From assembly GCF_014168815.1 (NCBI RefSeq), contig NZ_AP021972.1, positions 1,054,001 to 1,118,000 of the forward strand: a stretch of DNA of 64,000 nucleotides. The letters are read 5' to 3'. Position numbers and translations under genes: made by a program. This DNA is from Klebsiella sp. WP3-W18-ESBL-02 (GTDB taxonomy: Bacteria > Pseudomonadota > Gammaproteobacteria > Enterobacterales > Enterobacteriaceae). A model generated the notes under the pieces. The model was not told the origin of the DNA and did not search any database. It was given only the letters and a program-made list of their open reading frames with translations. Of the stretch, positions 38,500 through 47,468 are shown in pieces; position 1 is the first letter of the stretch; each line of letters begins with the position of its first letter.

Positions 38500-40211
38500 T
38501 GAGCGAAAAATACCCAGGGCCTTTAGTGGTCGAAGGCAAACTGACTGACGCCGAGCGCATGAAGCGTGAAAGTAATTTCCTGCGTGGCACCATCGCGGAA
38601 GACCTGAACGACGGCCTGACCGGCGGCTTCCACGGCGATAACTTCCTGCTGATCCGTTTCCACGGCATGTACCAGCAGGACGACCGCGATATCCGCGCCG
38701 AACGTGCCGAGCAGAAGCTGGAGCCGCGTCACGCCATGCTGCTGCGCTGCCGTTTGCCGGGCGGGGTGATCACCCCAACCCAGTGGAAGGCCATCGACAA
38801 ATTTGCCGCGGATAACACCATTTACGGCAGCATCCGTCTGACTAACCGTCAGACCTTCCAGTTCCACGGTATTCTGAAGAAGAACGTGAAGCCGGTGCAC
38901 CAGATGCTGCACTCCGTTGGCCTGGACGCACTGGCGACCGCCAACGACATGAACCGTAACGTGCTGTGCACCTCGAACCCATATGAGTCCGAGCTGCACG
39001 CGCAAGCCTATGAGTGGGCGAAAAAGATCTCCGAACATCTGCTGCCGCGTACTCGCGCCTATGCAGAGATCTGGCTCGATCAGGAAAAAGTCGCGACGAC
39101 GGACGAAGAGCCGATCCTCGGTTCAACTTATCTGCCGCGTAAGTTTAAAACTACGGTGGTGATCCCGCCGCAGAACGATATCGATCTGCACGCCAACGAC
39201 ATGAACTTCGTGGCGATTGCCGAAAACGGCAAGCTGGTCGGTTTTAACCTGCTGGTCGGCGGCGGTCTCTCAATCGAACACGGCAACAAGAAAACCTATG
39301 CCCGTACCGCGAGCGAATTCGGCTTCCTGCCGCTGGAGCACACCCTGGCGGTGGCGGAAGCGGTGGTCACGACCCAGCGCGACTGGGGTAACCGTACCGA
39401 TCGTAAAAATGCCAAAACCAAATACACCCTTGAACGCGTTGGTATCGACACGTTCAAAGAGGAAGTGGAGCGCCGTGCGGGGATCAAGTTTGAGCCGATC
39501 CGCCCGTACGAGTTCACCGGTCGTGGCGATCGCATTGGTTGGGTGAAAGGGATCGACAATAACTGGCACCTGACGCTGTTTATTGAAAACGGTCGTATTC
39601 TGGATTATCCGGGCCGTCCGCTGAAAACCGGGCTGCTGGAGATCGCGAAGATCCACAAAGGCGATTTCCGCATTACCGCTAACCAGAACCTGATTATTGC
39701 CGGTGTACCGGAAAGCCAGAAAGCGAAGGTAGAGAAGCTGGCGCGCGATCATGGGCTGATGAATGCAGTGAAGCCGCAGCGTGAAAACTCGATGGCCTGC
39801 GTGTCGTTCCCGACCTGTCCGCTGGCGATGGCCGAAGCCGAACGTTTCCTGCCGTCATTCACTGACAAAGTGGAAGCGATCCTGGAAAAGCATGGCATTC
39901 CTGACGAGCATATCGTGATGCGCGTCACCGGCTGCCCGAACGGCTGTGGCCGCGCGATGCTGGCGGAACTGGGGCTGGTGGGTAAAGCACCGGGCCGCTA
40001 CAACGTACATCTGGGCGGTAACCGCATGGGCACGCGCATCCCGCGTATGTATCGCGAAAATATTACGGAATCGGAAATTCTCGACGCCGTTGACGAACTG
40101 GTCGGGCGCTGGGCGAAAGAGCGCGAAGCGGGTGAAGGCTTCGGTGACTTTACGGTGCGTGCGGGCATCATTCGCCCGGTGCTCGATCCCGCGCGTGATT
40201 TCTGGGAATAA
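38499..40211 (+). CDS. cysI: Sulfite reductase hemoprotein CysI
   Basis: Beta subunit; reduces sulfite to sulfide on coupled siroheme and 4Fe-4S centres. 570 residues as in E. coli. The cluster and siroheme cysteines lie in MACVSFPTCPLAMAEAE (near 434 and 440) and TGCPNGCGRAM (near 479 and 483). Sulfite-binding arginines and lysines are in GSIRLTNRQTFQFHG. Translationally coupled to cysJ; a REP element separates it from cysH. Confidence 0.97.
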   Translation: MSEKYPGPLVVEGKLTDAERMKRESNFLRGTIAEDLNDGLTGGFHGDNFLLIRFHGMYQQDDRDIRAERAEQKLEPRHAMLLRCRLPGGVITPTQWKAIDKFAADNTIYGSIRLTNRQTFQFHGILKKNVKPVHQMLHSVGLDALATANDMNRNVLCTSNPYESELHAQAYEWAKKISEHLLPRTRAYAEIWLDQEKVATTDEEPILGSTYLPRKFKTTVVIPPQNDIDLHANDMNFVAIAENGKLVGFNLLVGGGLSIEHGNKKTYARTASEFGFLPLEHTLAVAEAVVTTQRDWGNRTDRKNAKTKYTLERVGIDTFKEEVERRAGIKFEPIRPYEFTGRGDRIGWVKGIDNNWHLTLFIENGRILDYPGRPLKTGLLEIAKIHKGDFRITANQNLIIAGVPESQKAKVEKLARDHGLMNAVKPQRENSMACVSFPTCPLAMAEAERFLPSFTDKVEAILEKHGIPDEHIVMRVTGCPNGCGRAMLAELGLVGKAPGRYNVHLGGNRMGTRIPRMYRENITESEILDAVDELVGRWAKEREAGEGFGDFTVRAGIIRPVLDPARDFWE

Positions 40212-40218
40212 CCTGAAC

Positions 40219-40293
40219 TGCCGGATGGCGGCATAAATGCTTTATCCGGCCTACCAACCGCGTAGGCCTGATAAGCGCAGCGCCATCAGGCAA
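40219..40293. repeat. REP/BIME element between cysI and cysH
   Basis: Two facing units, GCCGGATGGCGGCATAAATGCTTTATCCGGCC and GTAGGCCTGATAAGCGCAGCGCCATCAGGCA. It lies inside the cysJIH operon and could reduce 3'-to-5' decay of the cysJI part of the message. Confidence 0.87.
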
Positions 40294-40312
40294 GGCAAAC
40301 AGCGAGGAACAT

Positions 40313-41047
40313 ATGTCCAAACTCGATCTCAACGCGCTGAACGACCTGCCAAAAGTCGATCGCGTGCTGGCGCTGGCTGAAACCAACGCCGAACTGGAAA
40401 AGCTGAGCGCCGAGGAACGCGTGGCGTGGGCGCTGGAAAACCTGCCAGGTGAATATGTGCTGTCATCAAGCTTCGGTATTCAGGCCGCAGTAAGCCTGCA
40501 TCTGGTGAATCAGATTCGCCCGGATATCCCGGTGATCCTGACCGATACCGGCTACCTGTTCCCGGAAACCTACCAGTTTATTGATGAGTTAACGGACAAA
40601 CTCAAGCTGAATCTGCAGGTTTATCGCGCGAAAGAGAGCGCGGCCTGGCAGGAAGCACGCTACGGTAAGCTGTGGGAGCAGGGCGTCGAAGGCATTGAGA
40701 AATACAATGACATCAACAAGGTTGAGCCGATGAACCGGGCGCTGAAAGAGCTCAACGCGCAAACCTGGTTTGCCGGTCTGCGCCGCGAACAGTCCGGTAG
40801 CCGCGCCACGCTACCGGTGCTGGCGATTCAGCGCGGGGTCTTTAAGGTGCTGCCGATCATCGACTGGGATAACCGCACGGTGTATCAGTACCTGCAAAAG
40901 CACGGCCTGAAATACCATCCGCTGTGGGATCAGGGCTATCTGTCGGTGGGCGATACGCATACCACCCGTAAGTGGGAACCGGGGATGGCGGAAGAAGAGA
41001 CGCGATTCTTTGGGCTCAAGCGCGAGTGCGGGCTGCACGAAGGCTAA
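40313..41047 (+). CDS. cysH: Phosphoadenosine phosphosulfate reductase CysH
   Basis: Reduces PAPS to sulfite with thioredoxin. 244 residues as in E. coli. PAPS-binding segments SSSFGIQAAV, TDTGYLFPET and RREQSGSRA are seen, and the redox-active cysteine is in the C-terminal ECGLHEG. The lack of the CC...C cluster cysteines identifies the PAPS rather than APS enzyme. In K-12 the CRISPR-Cas locus lies between cysH and iap; here only a terminator does. Confidence 0.97.
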   Translation: MSKLDLNALNDLPKVDRVLALAETNAELEKLSAEERVAWALENLPGEYVLSSSFGIQAAVSLHLVNQIRPDIPVILTDTGYLFPETYQFIDELTDKLKLNLQVYRAKESAAWQEARYGKLWEQGVEGIEKYNDINKVEPMNRALKELNAQTWFAGLRREQSGSRATLPVLAIQRGVFKVLPIIDWDNRTVYQYLQKHGLKYHPLWDQGYLSVGDTHTTRKWEPGMAEEETRFFGLKRECGLHEG

Positions 41048-41069
41048 GGTCTTTTTCTGCACATTTCAC

Positions 41070-41098
41070 GCCCCCGGCTCCGTACCGGGGGCTTTTTT
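41070..41098 (+). terminator. cysJIH terminator
   Basis: Arms GCCCCCGG / CCGGGGGC with a seven-base loop followed by six T residues, 22 bp after cysH. Confidence 0.92.
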
Positions 41099-41110
41099 AA
41101 GGGAGACGGG

Positions 41111-42157
41111 TTAGCTGTGCTTTCCCGCCTTCGCCAGCTCTTTCATCAGCGGCATCATCACTTTCACCACATCGCGGCTGCGGTGCTCAATGCGCCCCGG
41201 TAGCGCTTTATCAATATGCTGCTGGTTATCGAGCTGCGCATTATGCCAGCTGGTGCCGTCCGGGAAGCTGGCGCTTTTGGCGCGCTGCTGGTAACCGTCT
41301 TTTTTGCCGAGCGACCAGTTAGTCGCCTCAATAGACAGGACAGGAATACCTGCTTTATCAAACACTTCTGCGTCGTTACAGCAGCCGGTGCCCTGCGGAT
41401 ACTGAGGATTAAGGCCCGGATTCGTCGCGGCGGCAATACCGTGGCTGCGGGCCAGCGTCAGCGCGCGATCGCGGGTGAGTTTGCGCACCGAGGCAGGCGT
41501 TTTTACGCCGCTGTTAAAATAGAGTTTATCGCCAACGACGAGGTTATCGAGGTTAATGACCAGCAGAGTATTTTTCTTCTCCGCGCTGCTCATGCGTTTA
41601 AGTAAATTCTCTGCGCCGAGTTTGCCTTCCTCTTCGCCGCTGGTGGCAATAAAACGAATACCGTACTGGGTGGGAATATCTTTAAAGCGCTCAGCCAGCT
41701 CCAGCATCACGCCCAGGCCCAGCGCGTTATCATCAATGCCCTGTAGCGTCAGGCCGCCAAAATTCTGCTCAACGTCGCTGTCGCTGCGCGGGGCGTAGGT
41801 ATCCAGATGTGCCATGATGATAATTTGCTGACTGGATTGACCTTCATGCGCGGCAATGACGGTGCTGCCGACCACGTTATGCCAGTTCTTACGGTTATCT
41901 TTGCTGGTGTAGATATAGCGGCTGTGAAACGTGCGGATATCGCTCTGGTAGCCCATTTGCGCAAACTGCTGGCGAATGTAGTCTGCGGAGAGCATTTCCG
42001 CCGGTGTGCCGGTAATGCGGCCGGGAAAATAAGTGGCGATATAGCGAGCCTGCGTATTGGCGATAGCGCCCAGCGAAGCGGATGCCGCGTGCGCCGGGAG
42101 GGTAAGACATACGCCGAGCACCAGGGCTGCCATGCAGTGGCGCAGTGCGGAGAACAT
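41111..42157 (-). CDS. iap: Aminopeptidase Iap (alkaline phosphatase isozyme conversion)
   Basis: Periplasmic zinc aminopeptidase of family M28 that trims the N-terminal arginine of alkaline phosphatase. 348 residues with signal peptide MFSALRHCMAALVLGVCLTLPAHA. Metal-binding residues are in MAHLDTYAP, GIDDNALGLG, SGEEEGKLGAEN and near the C-terminal half INLDNLVVGD. Convergent with cysH, divergent from cysDNC. Confidence 0.94.
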   Translation of the reverse strand: MFSALRHCMAALVLGVCLTLPAHAASASLGAIANTQARYIATYFPGRITGTPAEMLSADYIRQQFAQMGYQSDIRTFHSRYIYTSKDNRKNWHNVVGSTVIAAHEGQSSQQIIIMAHLDTYAPRSDSDVEQNFGGLTLQGIDDNALGLGVMLELAERFKDIPTQYGIRFIATSGEEEGKLGAENLLKRMSSAEKKNTLLVINLDNLVVGDKLYFNSGVKTPASVRKLTRDRALTLARSHGIAAATNPGLNPQYPQGTGCCNDAEVFDKAGIPVLSIEATNWSLGKKDGYQQRAKSASFPDGTSWHNAQLDNQQHIDKALPGRIEHRSRDVVKVMMPLMKELAKAGKHS

Positions 42158-42469
42158 AGGACGTCCTTACAACAGTGCAAAAAAATAGACGCGCCTAGTA
42201 TGAAACCAAGGTTTTCATTACACAATTTCCAATACGCTTAAATGCCCGAAAAATAGCATGTTAAGCACTTTTTGATATTTGCTTTTCCAGGGCGTTATTC
42301 CTTTGAGTAACTACTCATTCCTTTTCGTAATTTCATTTGGTCTAAACCTACCCCTATAGTCCCTCTATTGCTGATTGTTAGCGAGTTGTAGCACGACCCA
42401 ATAAGCGCCAACGACAAGATCGGCCCTCAACACAACAGACGTGCAATGAATCAGGCTTAAGGAACGGTT
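42158..42469. promoter_or_regulatory. Divergent iap / cysDNC promoter region
   Basis: 312 bp with no ORF or CRISPR repeats. Expected to hold the CysB-activated cysD promoter; I see AT-rich segments at about 42225-42300 and 42320-42375 but cannot define exact sites. Confidence 0.5.
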
Positions 42470-43378
42470 ATGGACCAAAAACGACTTACTCACCTGCGGC
42501 AACTGGAGGCGGAAAGCATCCATATCATCCGTGAGGTGGCCGCCGAATTTTCCAATCCGGTGATGATGTACTCCATCGGTAAAGATTCCAGCGTGATGCT
42601 GCATCTGGCGCGCAAGGCGTTTTACCCCGGTACGCTGCCGTTCCCGCTGCTGCACGTCGATACCGGCTGGAAATTCCGTGAAATGTACGAGTTTCGCGAT
42701 CGTACCGCCAAGGCCTACGGCTGCGAGCTGCTGGTGCATAAAAACCCGGAAGGGGTGGCGATGGGCATTAACCCGTTCGTCCACGGTAGCGCCAAGCATA
42801 CTGACATTATGAAAACCGAAGGCCTTAAGCAGGCGCTGAATAAATACGGCTTTGATGCCGCATTCGGCGGCGCGCGTCGCGATGAAGAAAAGTCGCGCGC
42901 TAAAGAGCGCATTTACTCCTTCCGCGACCGCTTCCACCGCTGGGACCCGAAAAATCAGCGCCCGGAGCTGTGGCACAACTACAACGGCCAGATCAACAAA
43001 GGTGAAAGCATTCGCGTGTTCCCGCTCTCTAACTGGACCGAGCTGGATATCTGGCAGTATATCTATCTGGAAAACATCGAGATTGTTCCGCTGTACCTGG
43101 CCGCCGAGCGTCCGGTGCTGGAGCGTGACGGCATGCTGATGATGATCGACGACGATAGGATTGATTTGCAGCCAGGCGAAGTGATCAAAAAACGCATGGT
43201 GCGTTTCCGTACCCTGGGATGCTGGCCGCTGACCGGCGCGGTAGAGTCCGACGCGCAGTCGCTGCCGGAAATCATCGAAGAGATGCTGGTCTCAACCACC
43301 AGTGAACGCCAGGGGCGCGTGATTGACCGCGACCAGGCCGGCTCCATGGAGCTTAAAAAACGTCAGGGTTATTTCTAA
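42470..43378 (+). CDS. cysD: Sulfate adenylyltransferase subunit 2 CysD
   Basis: Catalytic subunit of ATP sulfurylase, making APS from sulfate and ATP; PP-loop ATPase family. 302 residues as in E. coli. The PP-loop SIGKDSSVMLHLARKAF is near residue 37, followed by HVDTGWKFREMYEFRD and FGGARRDEEKSRAKER. First gene of cysDNC; cysN starts 10 bp later. Confidence 0.97.
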   Translation: MDQKRLTHLRQLEAESIHIIREVAAEFSNPVMMYSIGKDSSVMLHLARKAFYPGTLPFPLLHVDTGWKFREMYEFRDRTAKAYGCELLVHKNPEGVAMGINPFVHGSAKHTDIMKTEGLKQALNKYGFDAAFGGARRDEEKSRAKERIYSFRDRFHRWDPKNQRPELWHNYNGQINKGESIRVFPLSNWTELDIWQYIYLENIEIVPLYLAAERPVLERDGMLMMIDDDRIDLQPGEVIKKRMVRFRTLGCWPLTGAVESDAQSLPEIIEEMLVSTTSERQGRVIDRDQAGSMELKKRQGYF

Positions 43379-43387
43379 GGAGCCGCC

Positions 43388-44815
43388 ATGAACACCACTA
43401 TTGCACAACAAATTGCCGACGAAGGCGGCGTGGAAGCATACCTGCACGCTCAGCAGCATAAAAGCCTGCTGCGCTTTCTGACCTGCGGCAGCGTGGATGA
43501 CGGTAAAAGTACGCTGATTGGCCGCCTGCTGCACGACACGCGCCAGATTTACGAAGACCAGCTGTCCTCGCTGCACAATGACAGCAAACGCCACGGTACC
43601 CAGGGCGAGAAGCTTGATCTGGCGCTGCTGGTGGATGGCCTGCAGGCCGAGCGTGAGCAAGGCATCACCATTGACGTGGCCTACCGCTATTTTTCGACTG
43701 AGAAGCGCAAATTCATCATCGCCGACACCCCGGGGCACGAGCAGTACACCCGAAATATGGCCACCGGTGCATCCACCTGCGACCTGGCGATCCTGCTGAT
43801 TGACGCGCGTAAAGGTGTGCTCGATCAGACTCGTCGTCACAGCTTTATTTCAACGCTGCTGGGTATCAAACACCTGGTCGTGGCAGTCAACAAAATGGAT
43901 CTCGTCGACTATAGCGAAGAGACCTTTAACCGCATTCGCGAAGAATATTTGACCTTTGCTGAGCAGCTGCCGGGCAATCTGGATATTCGCTTTGTGCCTC
44001 TCTCCGCGCTGGAAGGCGATAACGTGGCCAACAGCAGCGAAAAGCTGCCGTGGTACAGCGGCCCGACGCTGCTGGAAGTACTGGAAACTGTAGCGATTCG
44101 CCGCACGGTCGACAGCCAGCCGATGCGTTTCCCCGTACAGTATGTTAACCGCCCGAACCTGGACTTCCGCGGCTTCTCCGGCACGCTGGCTTCCGGCACC
44201 GTGAAGGTCGGCCAGCGCATCAAGGTGCTGCCGTCAGGCGTTGAGTCAACCGTTGCGCGTATCGTCACCTTCGACGGTGACCTGCAGGAAGCGGCCGCCG
44301 GTGAAGCCATTACGCTGGTGCTGAAAGATGAAATCGACATCAGCCGCGGTGACCTGCTGCTTGACGCAAAGGACGCGCTGCCGTCGGTACAGCGCGCCAG
44401 CGTTGATGTGGTGTGGATGGCCGAACAGCCGCTTGCGGCGGGGCAGAGCTATGACATTAAGGTTGCCGGCAAGAAGACGCGCGCACGTGTCGACGGCATT
44501 CAGTACCAGGTGGACATCAACAACCTGACCCAGCGTGAAGTGGAAGCGCTGCCGCTGAACGGGATAGGTCTGGTGGATCTGACCTTTGACGAGCCGTTGG
44601 TGCTGGATAAATACCAGGAAAACCCGGTGACCGGCGGGCTTATCTTTATCGATCGGTTAAGCAACGTTACCGTGGGTGCCGGTATGGTTCGCGAGCCCAA
44701 TACCCAGCAGGCGGTGGTCAATACTGACTACAGTGCCTTTGAGCTGGAGCTGAATGCGCTGGTGCGTAAGCACTTCCCGCACTGGGGCGCGCGCGATTTG
44801 CTGGGAGGCAAATAA
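43388..44815 (+). CDS. cysN: Sulfate adenylyltransferase subunit 1 CysN
   Basis: GTPase subunit that drives APS formation by CysD. 475 residues as in E. coli. EF-Tu-like G domain with P-loop GSVDDGKSTLIGRL, G3 DTPGHEQYTRNM and G4 NKMD, followed by two beta-barrel domains. The stop codon overlaps the cysC start by one base. Confidence 0.97.
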   Translation: MNTTIAQQIADEGGVEAYLHAQQHKSLLRFLTCGSVDDGKSTLIGRLLHDTRQIYEDQLSSLHNDSKRHGTQGEKLDLALLVDGLQAEREQGITIDVAYRYFSTEKRKFIIADTPGHEQYTRNMATGASTCDLAILLIDARKGVLDQTRRHSFISTLLGIKHLVVAVNKMDLVDYSEETFNRIREEYLTFAEQLPGNLDIRFVPLSALEGDNVANSSEKLPWYSGPTLLEVLETVAIRRTVDSQPMRFPVQYVNRPNLDFRGFSGTLASGTVKVGQRIKVLPSGVESTVARIVTFDGDLQEAAAGEAITLVLKDEIDISRGDLLLDAKDALPSVQRASVDVVWMAEQPLAAGQSYDIKVAGKKTRARVDGIQYQVDINNLTQREVEALPLNGIGLVDLTFDEPLVLDKYQENPVTGGLIFIDRLSNVTVGAGMVREPNTQQAVVNTDYSAFELELNALVRKHFPHWGARDLLGGK

Positions 44816-45420
44816 TGGCGGCACACGACGAGAACGTGGTCTGGCACGCGCATCCCGTCACCGCCCAGCAGCGCGAACAACTCCACGGTCACCGTGGCGT
44901 TGTGCTGTGGTTTACCGGTCTGTCGGGATCGGGCAAATCAACCGTAGCCGGAGCGCTGGAAGAGGCATTGCACGAGCTGGGCGTCAGCACCTATTTGCTG
45001 GACGGCGATAACGTACGTCACGGCTTGTGCAACGATCTGGGCTTTACTGATGACTCTCGTAAAGAGAACATCCGTCGCGTTGGCGAAGTGGCAAAGCTGA
45101 TGGTGGATGCCGGGCTGGTGGTATTAACGGCCTTTATCTCGCCACACCGCGCTGAGCGTCAGATGGTGCGTGAACGCGTCGGCGAAGGACGCTTTTTTGA
45201 AGTGTTCGTTGATACGCCGCTGGCCATTTGCGAAGCGCGCGACCCAAAAGGGTTGTACAAAAAAGCGCGCGCCGGCGAGCTGCGTAATTTTACCGGGATT
45301 GATTCATCATATGAATCTCCCGAGCGACCAGCAATCCATCTCGACGGTGAACAATTAGTAACAAATTTGGTGGCTCAATTATTAGATCTACTGAGGCAGA
45401 GCGATATTATCAGATCCTGA
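44815..45420 (+). CDS. cysC: Adenylylsulfate kinase CysC
   Basis: Phosphorylates APS to PAPS, the substrate of CysH. 201 residues as in E. coli, with Walker A GLSGSGKSTVAGAL near residue 36 and the lid segment DPKGLYKKARAGELRNFTGID. Last gene of cysDNC. ygbE starts 43 bp later. Confidence 0.97.
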   Translation: MAAHDENVVWHAHPVTAQQREQLHGHRGVVLWFTGLSGSGKSTVAGALEEALHELGVSTYLLDGDNVRHGLCNDLGFTDDSRKENIRRVGEVAKLMVDAGLVVLTAFISPHRAERQMVRERVGEGRFFEVFVDTPLAICEARDPKGLYKKARAGELRNFTGIDSSYESPERPAIHLDGEQLVTNLVAQLLDLLRQSDIIRS

Positions 45421-45463
45421 AAACGTGTCGGCGTGTGCCTGCTCCGACCTAACAGGATTATTT

Positions 45464-45790
45464 ATGCGTAATACTCAGAACATCAACGTGGCCCCGCCCG
45501 AGTCACTCGCCCCTGCTTATGACGAAACCACCTGGTCTTTGTCAGGGGCCTTTGTTGGCTTTGCGGCGTGGTTGATGGCGCTGGGAATTCCCTACCTGCA
45601 CTACGGCAATAACACGCTGTTCTTCTTCCTCTACACCTGGCCTTTTTTCCTTGCCCTGATGCCGGTATCGGTTGTCGTTGGCGTGGCTTTTCATTCGCTG
45701 ATGAAAGGCAAACTTGCCTACACTATTGTTGCCACGCTGCTGACCGTTGCCGTGCTGTGCAGCTTGTTATTTATGTGGATTATGAGTTAA
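45464..45790 (+). CDS. ygbE: DUF3561 family inner-membrane protein YgbE
   Basis: Conserved protein of unassigned function, 108 residues (E. coli 107), starting MRNTQNINVAPPESLAP after AACAGGAT. Three hydrophobic helices are predicted by eye: about 26-45 (AFVGFAAWLMALGIPYL), 50-72 (TLFFFLYTWPFFLALMPVSVVVG) and 84-106. Sits between cysDNC and the ftsB operon. Confidence 0.9.
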   Translation: MRNTQNINVAPPESLAPAYDETTWSLSGAFVGFAAWLMALGIPYLHYGNNTLFFFLYTWPFFLALMPVSVVVGVAFHSLMKGKLAYTIVATLLTVAVLCSLLFMWIMS

Positions 45791-45941
45791 TCCTTGCGCA
45801 GTCGGCCTGGTCCAGCGCGTTAGCCGGTCCCCTGTGCGGGTGAAATGTGGTACATTTCCGGCGATATACGGTATTGCCCGCGGCCGGAGTGGAGTATGAC
45901 GGCGAGTTATGGGATGATAGTGCCGTTTTTCAGGGGGCAGG

Positions 45942-46259
45942 ATGGGTAAATTAACGCTGCTATTACTGGCTTTGCTGGTCTGGCTACAATATTCGTTGTG
46001 GTTTGGAAAAAACGGCCTGCATGACTTTAGCAGGGTCCGTGATGATGTATCCGTACAACAATCAACGAACGCAAAATTAAAAGCGCGTAACGATCAGCTT
46101 TTCGCTGAAATTGACGATCTCAACGGCGGTCAGGAAGCGATCGAGGAACGCGCGCGTAACGAACTCAGCATGACCCGTCCGGGCGAAACGTTTTATCGTC
46201 TGGTTCCGGATGCGTCTAAGCGCACGCAGAGCGCGGGGCAAACGCAAACTAATCGATAA
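45942..46259 (+). CDS. ftsB: Cell division protein FtsB
   Basis: Bitopic inner-membrane divisome protein that forms a complex with FtsL and FtsQ and helps activate FtsWI. 105 residues (E. coli 103): a single helix at about 4-20 (LTLLLLALLVWLQYSLWF), a periplasmic coiled coil with repeated Asn/Gln (about 30-70), then a C-terminal part that docks on FtsQ (MTRPGETFYRLV). ispD begins 19 bp after it. Confidence 0.95.
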   Translation: MGKLTLLLLALLVWLQYSLWFGKNGLHDFSRVRDDVSVQQSTNAKLKARNDQLFAEIDDLNGGQEAIEERARNELSMTRPGETFYRLVPDASKRTQSAGQTQTNR

Positions 46260-46278
46260 CCAGTCCCAGGATGACGAC

Positions 46279-46989
46279 ATGGCCGTGACTTTTCCGGGCG
46301 TATGCGCCGTGGTGCCGGCAGCCGGATTTGGCCGCCGCATGCAAACGGACTGCCCAAAGCAATATCTCTCAATCGGTAACAAAACGATTCTTGAACACTC
46401 GGTGGATGCGCTGCTGGCTAACGCCCGCGTCCAGCGGGTGATTATCGCCGTCTCTGCCGGAGACGAACGCTTCGCGCAGCTTCCTCTTGCGCAACATCCT
46501 CAGATTACCGTCGTAGAAGGCGGTGCCGAACGTGCCGATTCCGTGCTGGCGGGCCTGCGTGCGATTGATGATGCCGAATGGGTGCTGGTGCATGATGCCG
46601 CACGCCCGTGTCTGCATCAGGACGACCTTGCTCGTCTGCTCGCGCTCAGCGAACGTAGCCGCGTGGGCGGAATTCTGGCCGCACCGGTGCGCGATACCAT
46701 GAAGCGCGCCGAACCGGGGAAAGTGGCCATTGCGCATACCGTCGATCGTAACGATCTGTGGCACGCATTGACGCCGCAATTTTTCCCGCGCGAGCTGCTG
46801 TTAGCGTGCCTGACCCGCGCGCTGAACGACGGTGCGTCGATCACTGATGAAGCATCGGCATTAGAATATTGTGGCTTTCACCCCGAGTTGATCGCCGGAC
46901 GCGCTGATAATATTAAAGTGACTCGCCCGGAAGACCTGGCGCTCGCTGAATTTTACCTCACCCGCTCGGGTAACCCGGAGAATGCATAA
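46279..46989 (+). CDS. ispD: 2-C-methyl-D-erythritol 4-phosphate cytidylyltransferase IspD
   Basis: Third step of the MEP isoprenoid pathway, coupling CTP with MEP. 236 residues from the ATG at 46279, as in E. coli; a longer upstream frame overlaps ftsB. CTP-binding loop AAGFGRRMQTDCPKQYL near residue 14, VHDAARPC near 105 and ITDEASALE near 190. The stop codon overlaps the ispF start. Confidence 0.96.
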   Translation: MAVTFPGVCAVVPAAGFGRRMQTDCPKQYLSIGNKTILEHSVDALLANARVQRVIIAVSAGDERFAQLPLAQHPQITVVEGGAERADSVLAGLRAIDDAEWVLVHDAARPCLHQDDLARLLALSERSRVGGILAAPVRDTMKRAEPGKVAIAHTVDRNDLWHALTPQFFPRELLLACLTRALNDGASITDEASALEYCGFHPELIAGRADNIKVTRPEDLALAEFYLTRSGNPENA

Positions 46990-47468
46990 TGCGAATTGGA
47001 CACGGTTTTGACGTACACGCCTTTGGGGGCGTTGGCCCGATTATCATTGGCGGCGTGCGTATCCCTTACGAAAAAGGGCTGCTGGCGCACTCTGATGGCG
47101 ACGTTGCGCTGCACGCGCTGACCGACGCGCTGCTCGGCGCTGCGGCGCTGGGTGATATTGGCAAGCTGTTCCCGGACACCGATCCGGCGTTTAAAGGCGC
47201 CGACAGCCGCGCGCTGCTGCGCGAAGCGTGGAAACGGGTTCAGGCCAAAGGCTACACGCTGGGAAACGTCGACGTCACGATTATCGCCCAGGCGCCGAAA
47301 ATGCTGCCGCACATTCCGCAGATGCGCGTTTTTATTGCCGAAGACCTCGGCTGTCATATGGACGATGTTAACGTCAAAGCGACCACCACCGAGAAGCTCG
47401 GCTTTACCGGGCGCGGCGAGGGTATCGCCTGTGAGGCGGTCGCACTGCTGCATAAGGCAACGTCATGA
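46989..47468 (+). CDS. ispF: 2-C-methyl-D-erythritol 2,4-cyclodiphosphate synthase IspF
   Basis: Cyclises CDP-ME-2-phosphate with loss of CMP in the MEP pathway. 159 residues as in E. coli. Metal ligands Asp8 and His10 (IGHGFDVHAFG) and His42 (LAHSDGDV) are seen. Coupled to ispD upstream and truD downstream by overlapping start/stop codons. Confidence 0.97.
   Translation: MRIGHGFDVHAFGGVGPIIIGGVRIPYEKGLLAHSDGDVALHALTDALLGAAALGDIGKLFPDTDPAFKGADSRALLREAWKRVQAKGYTLGNVDVTIIAQAPKMLPHIPQMRVFIAEDLGCHMDDVNVKATTTEKLGFTGRGEGIACEAVALLHKATS

Noticed and set aside
42158..42469. CRISPR array between iap and cysD
   Set aside because: No repeats of 25-30 bases are present.
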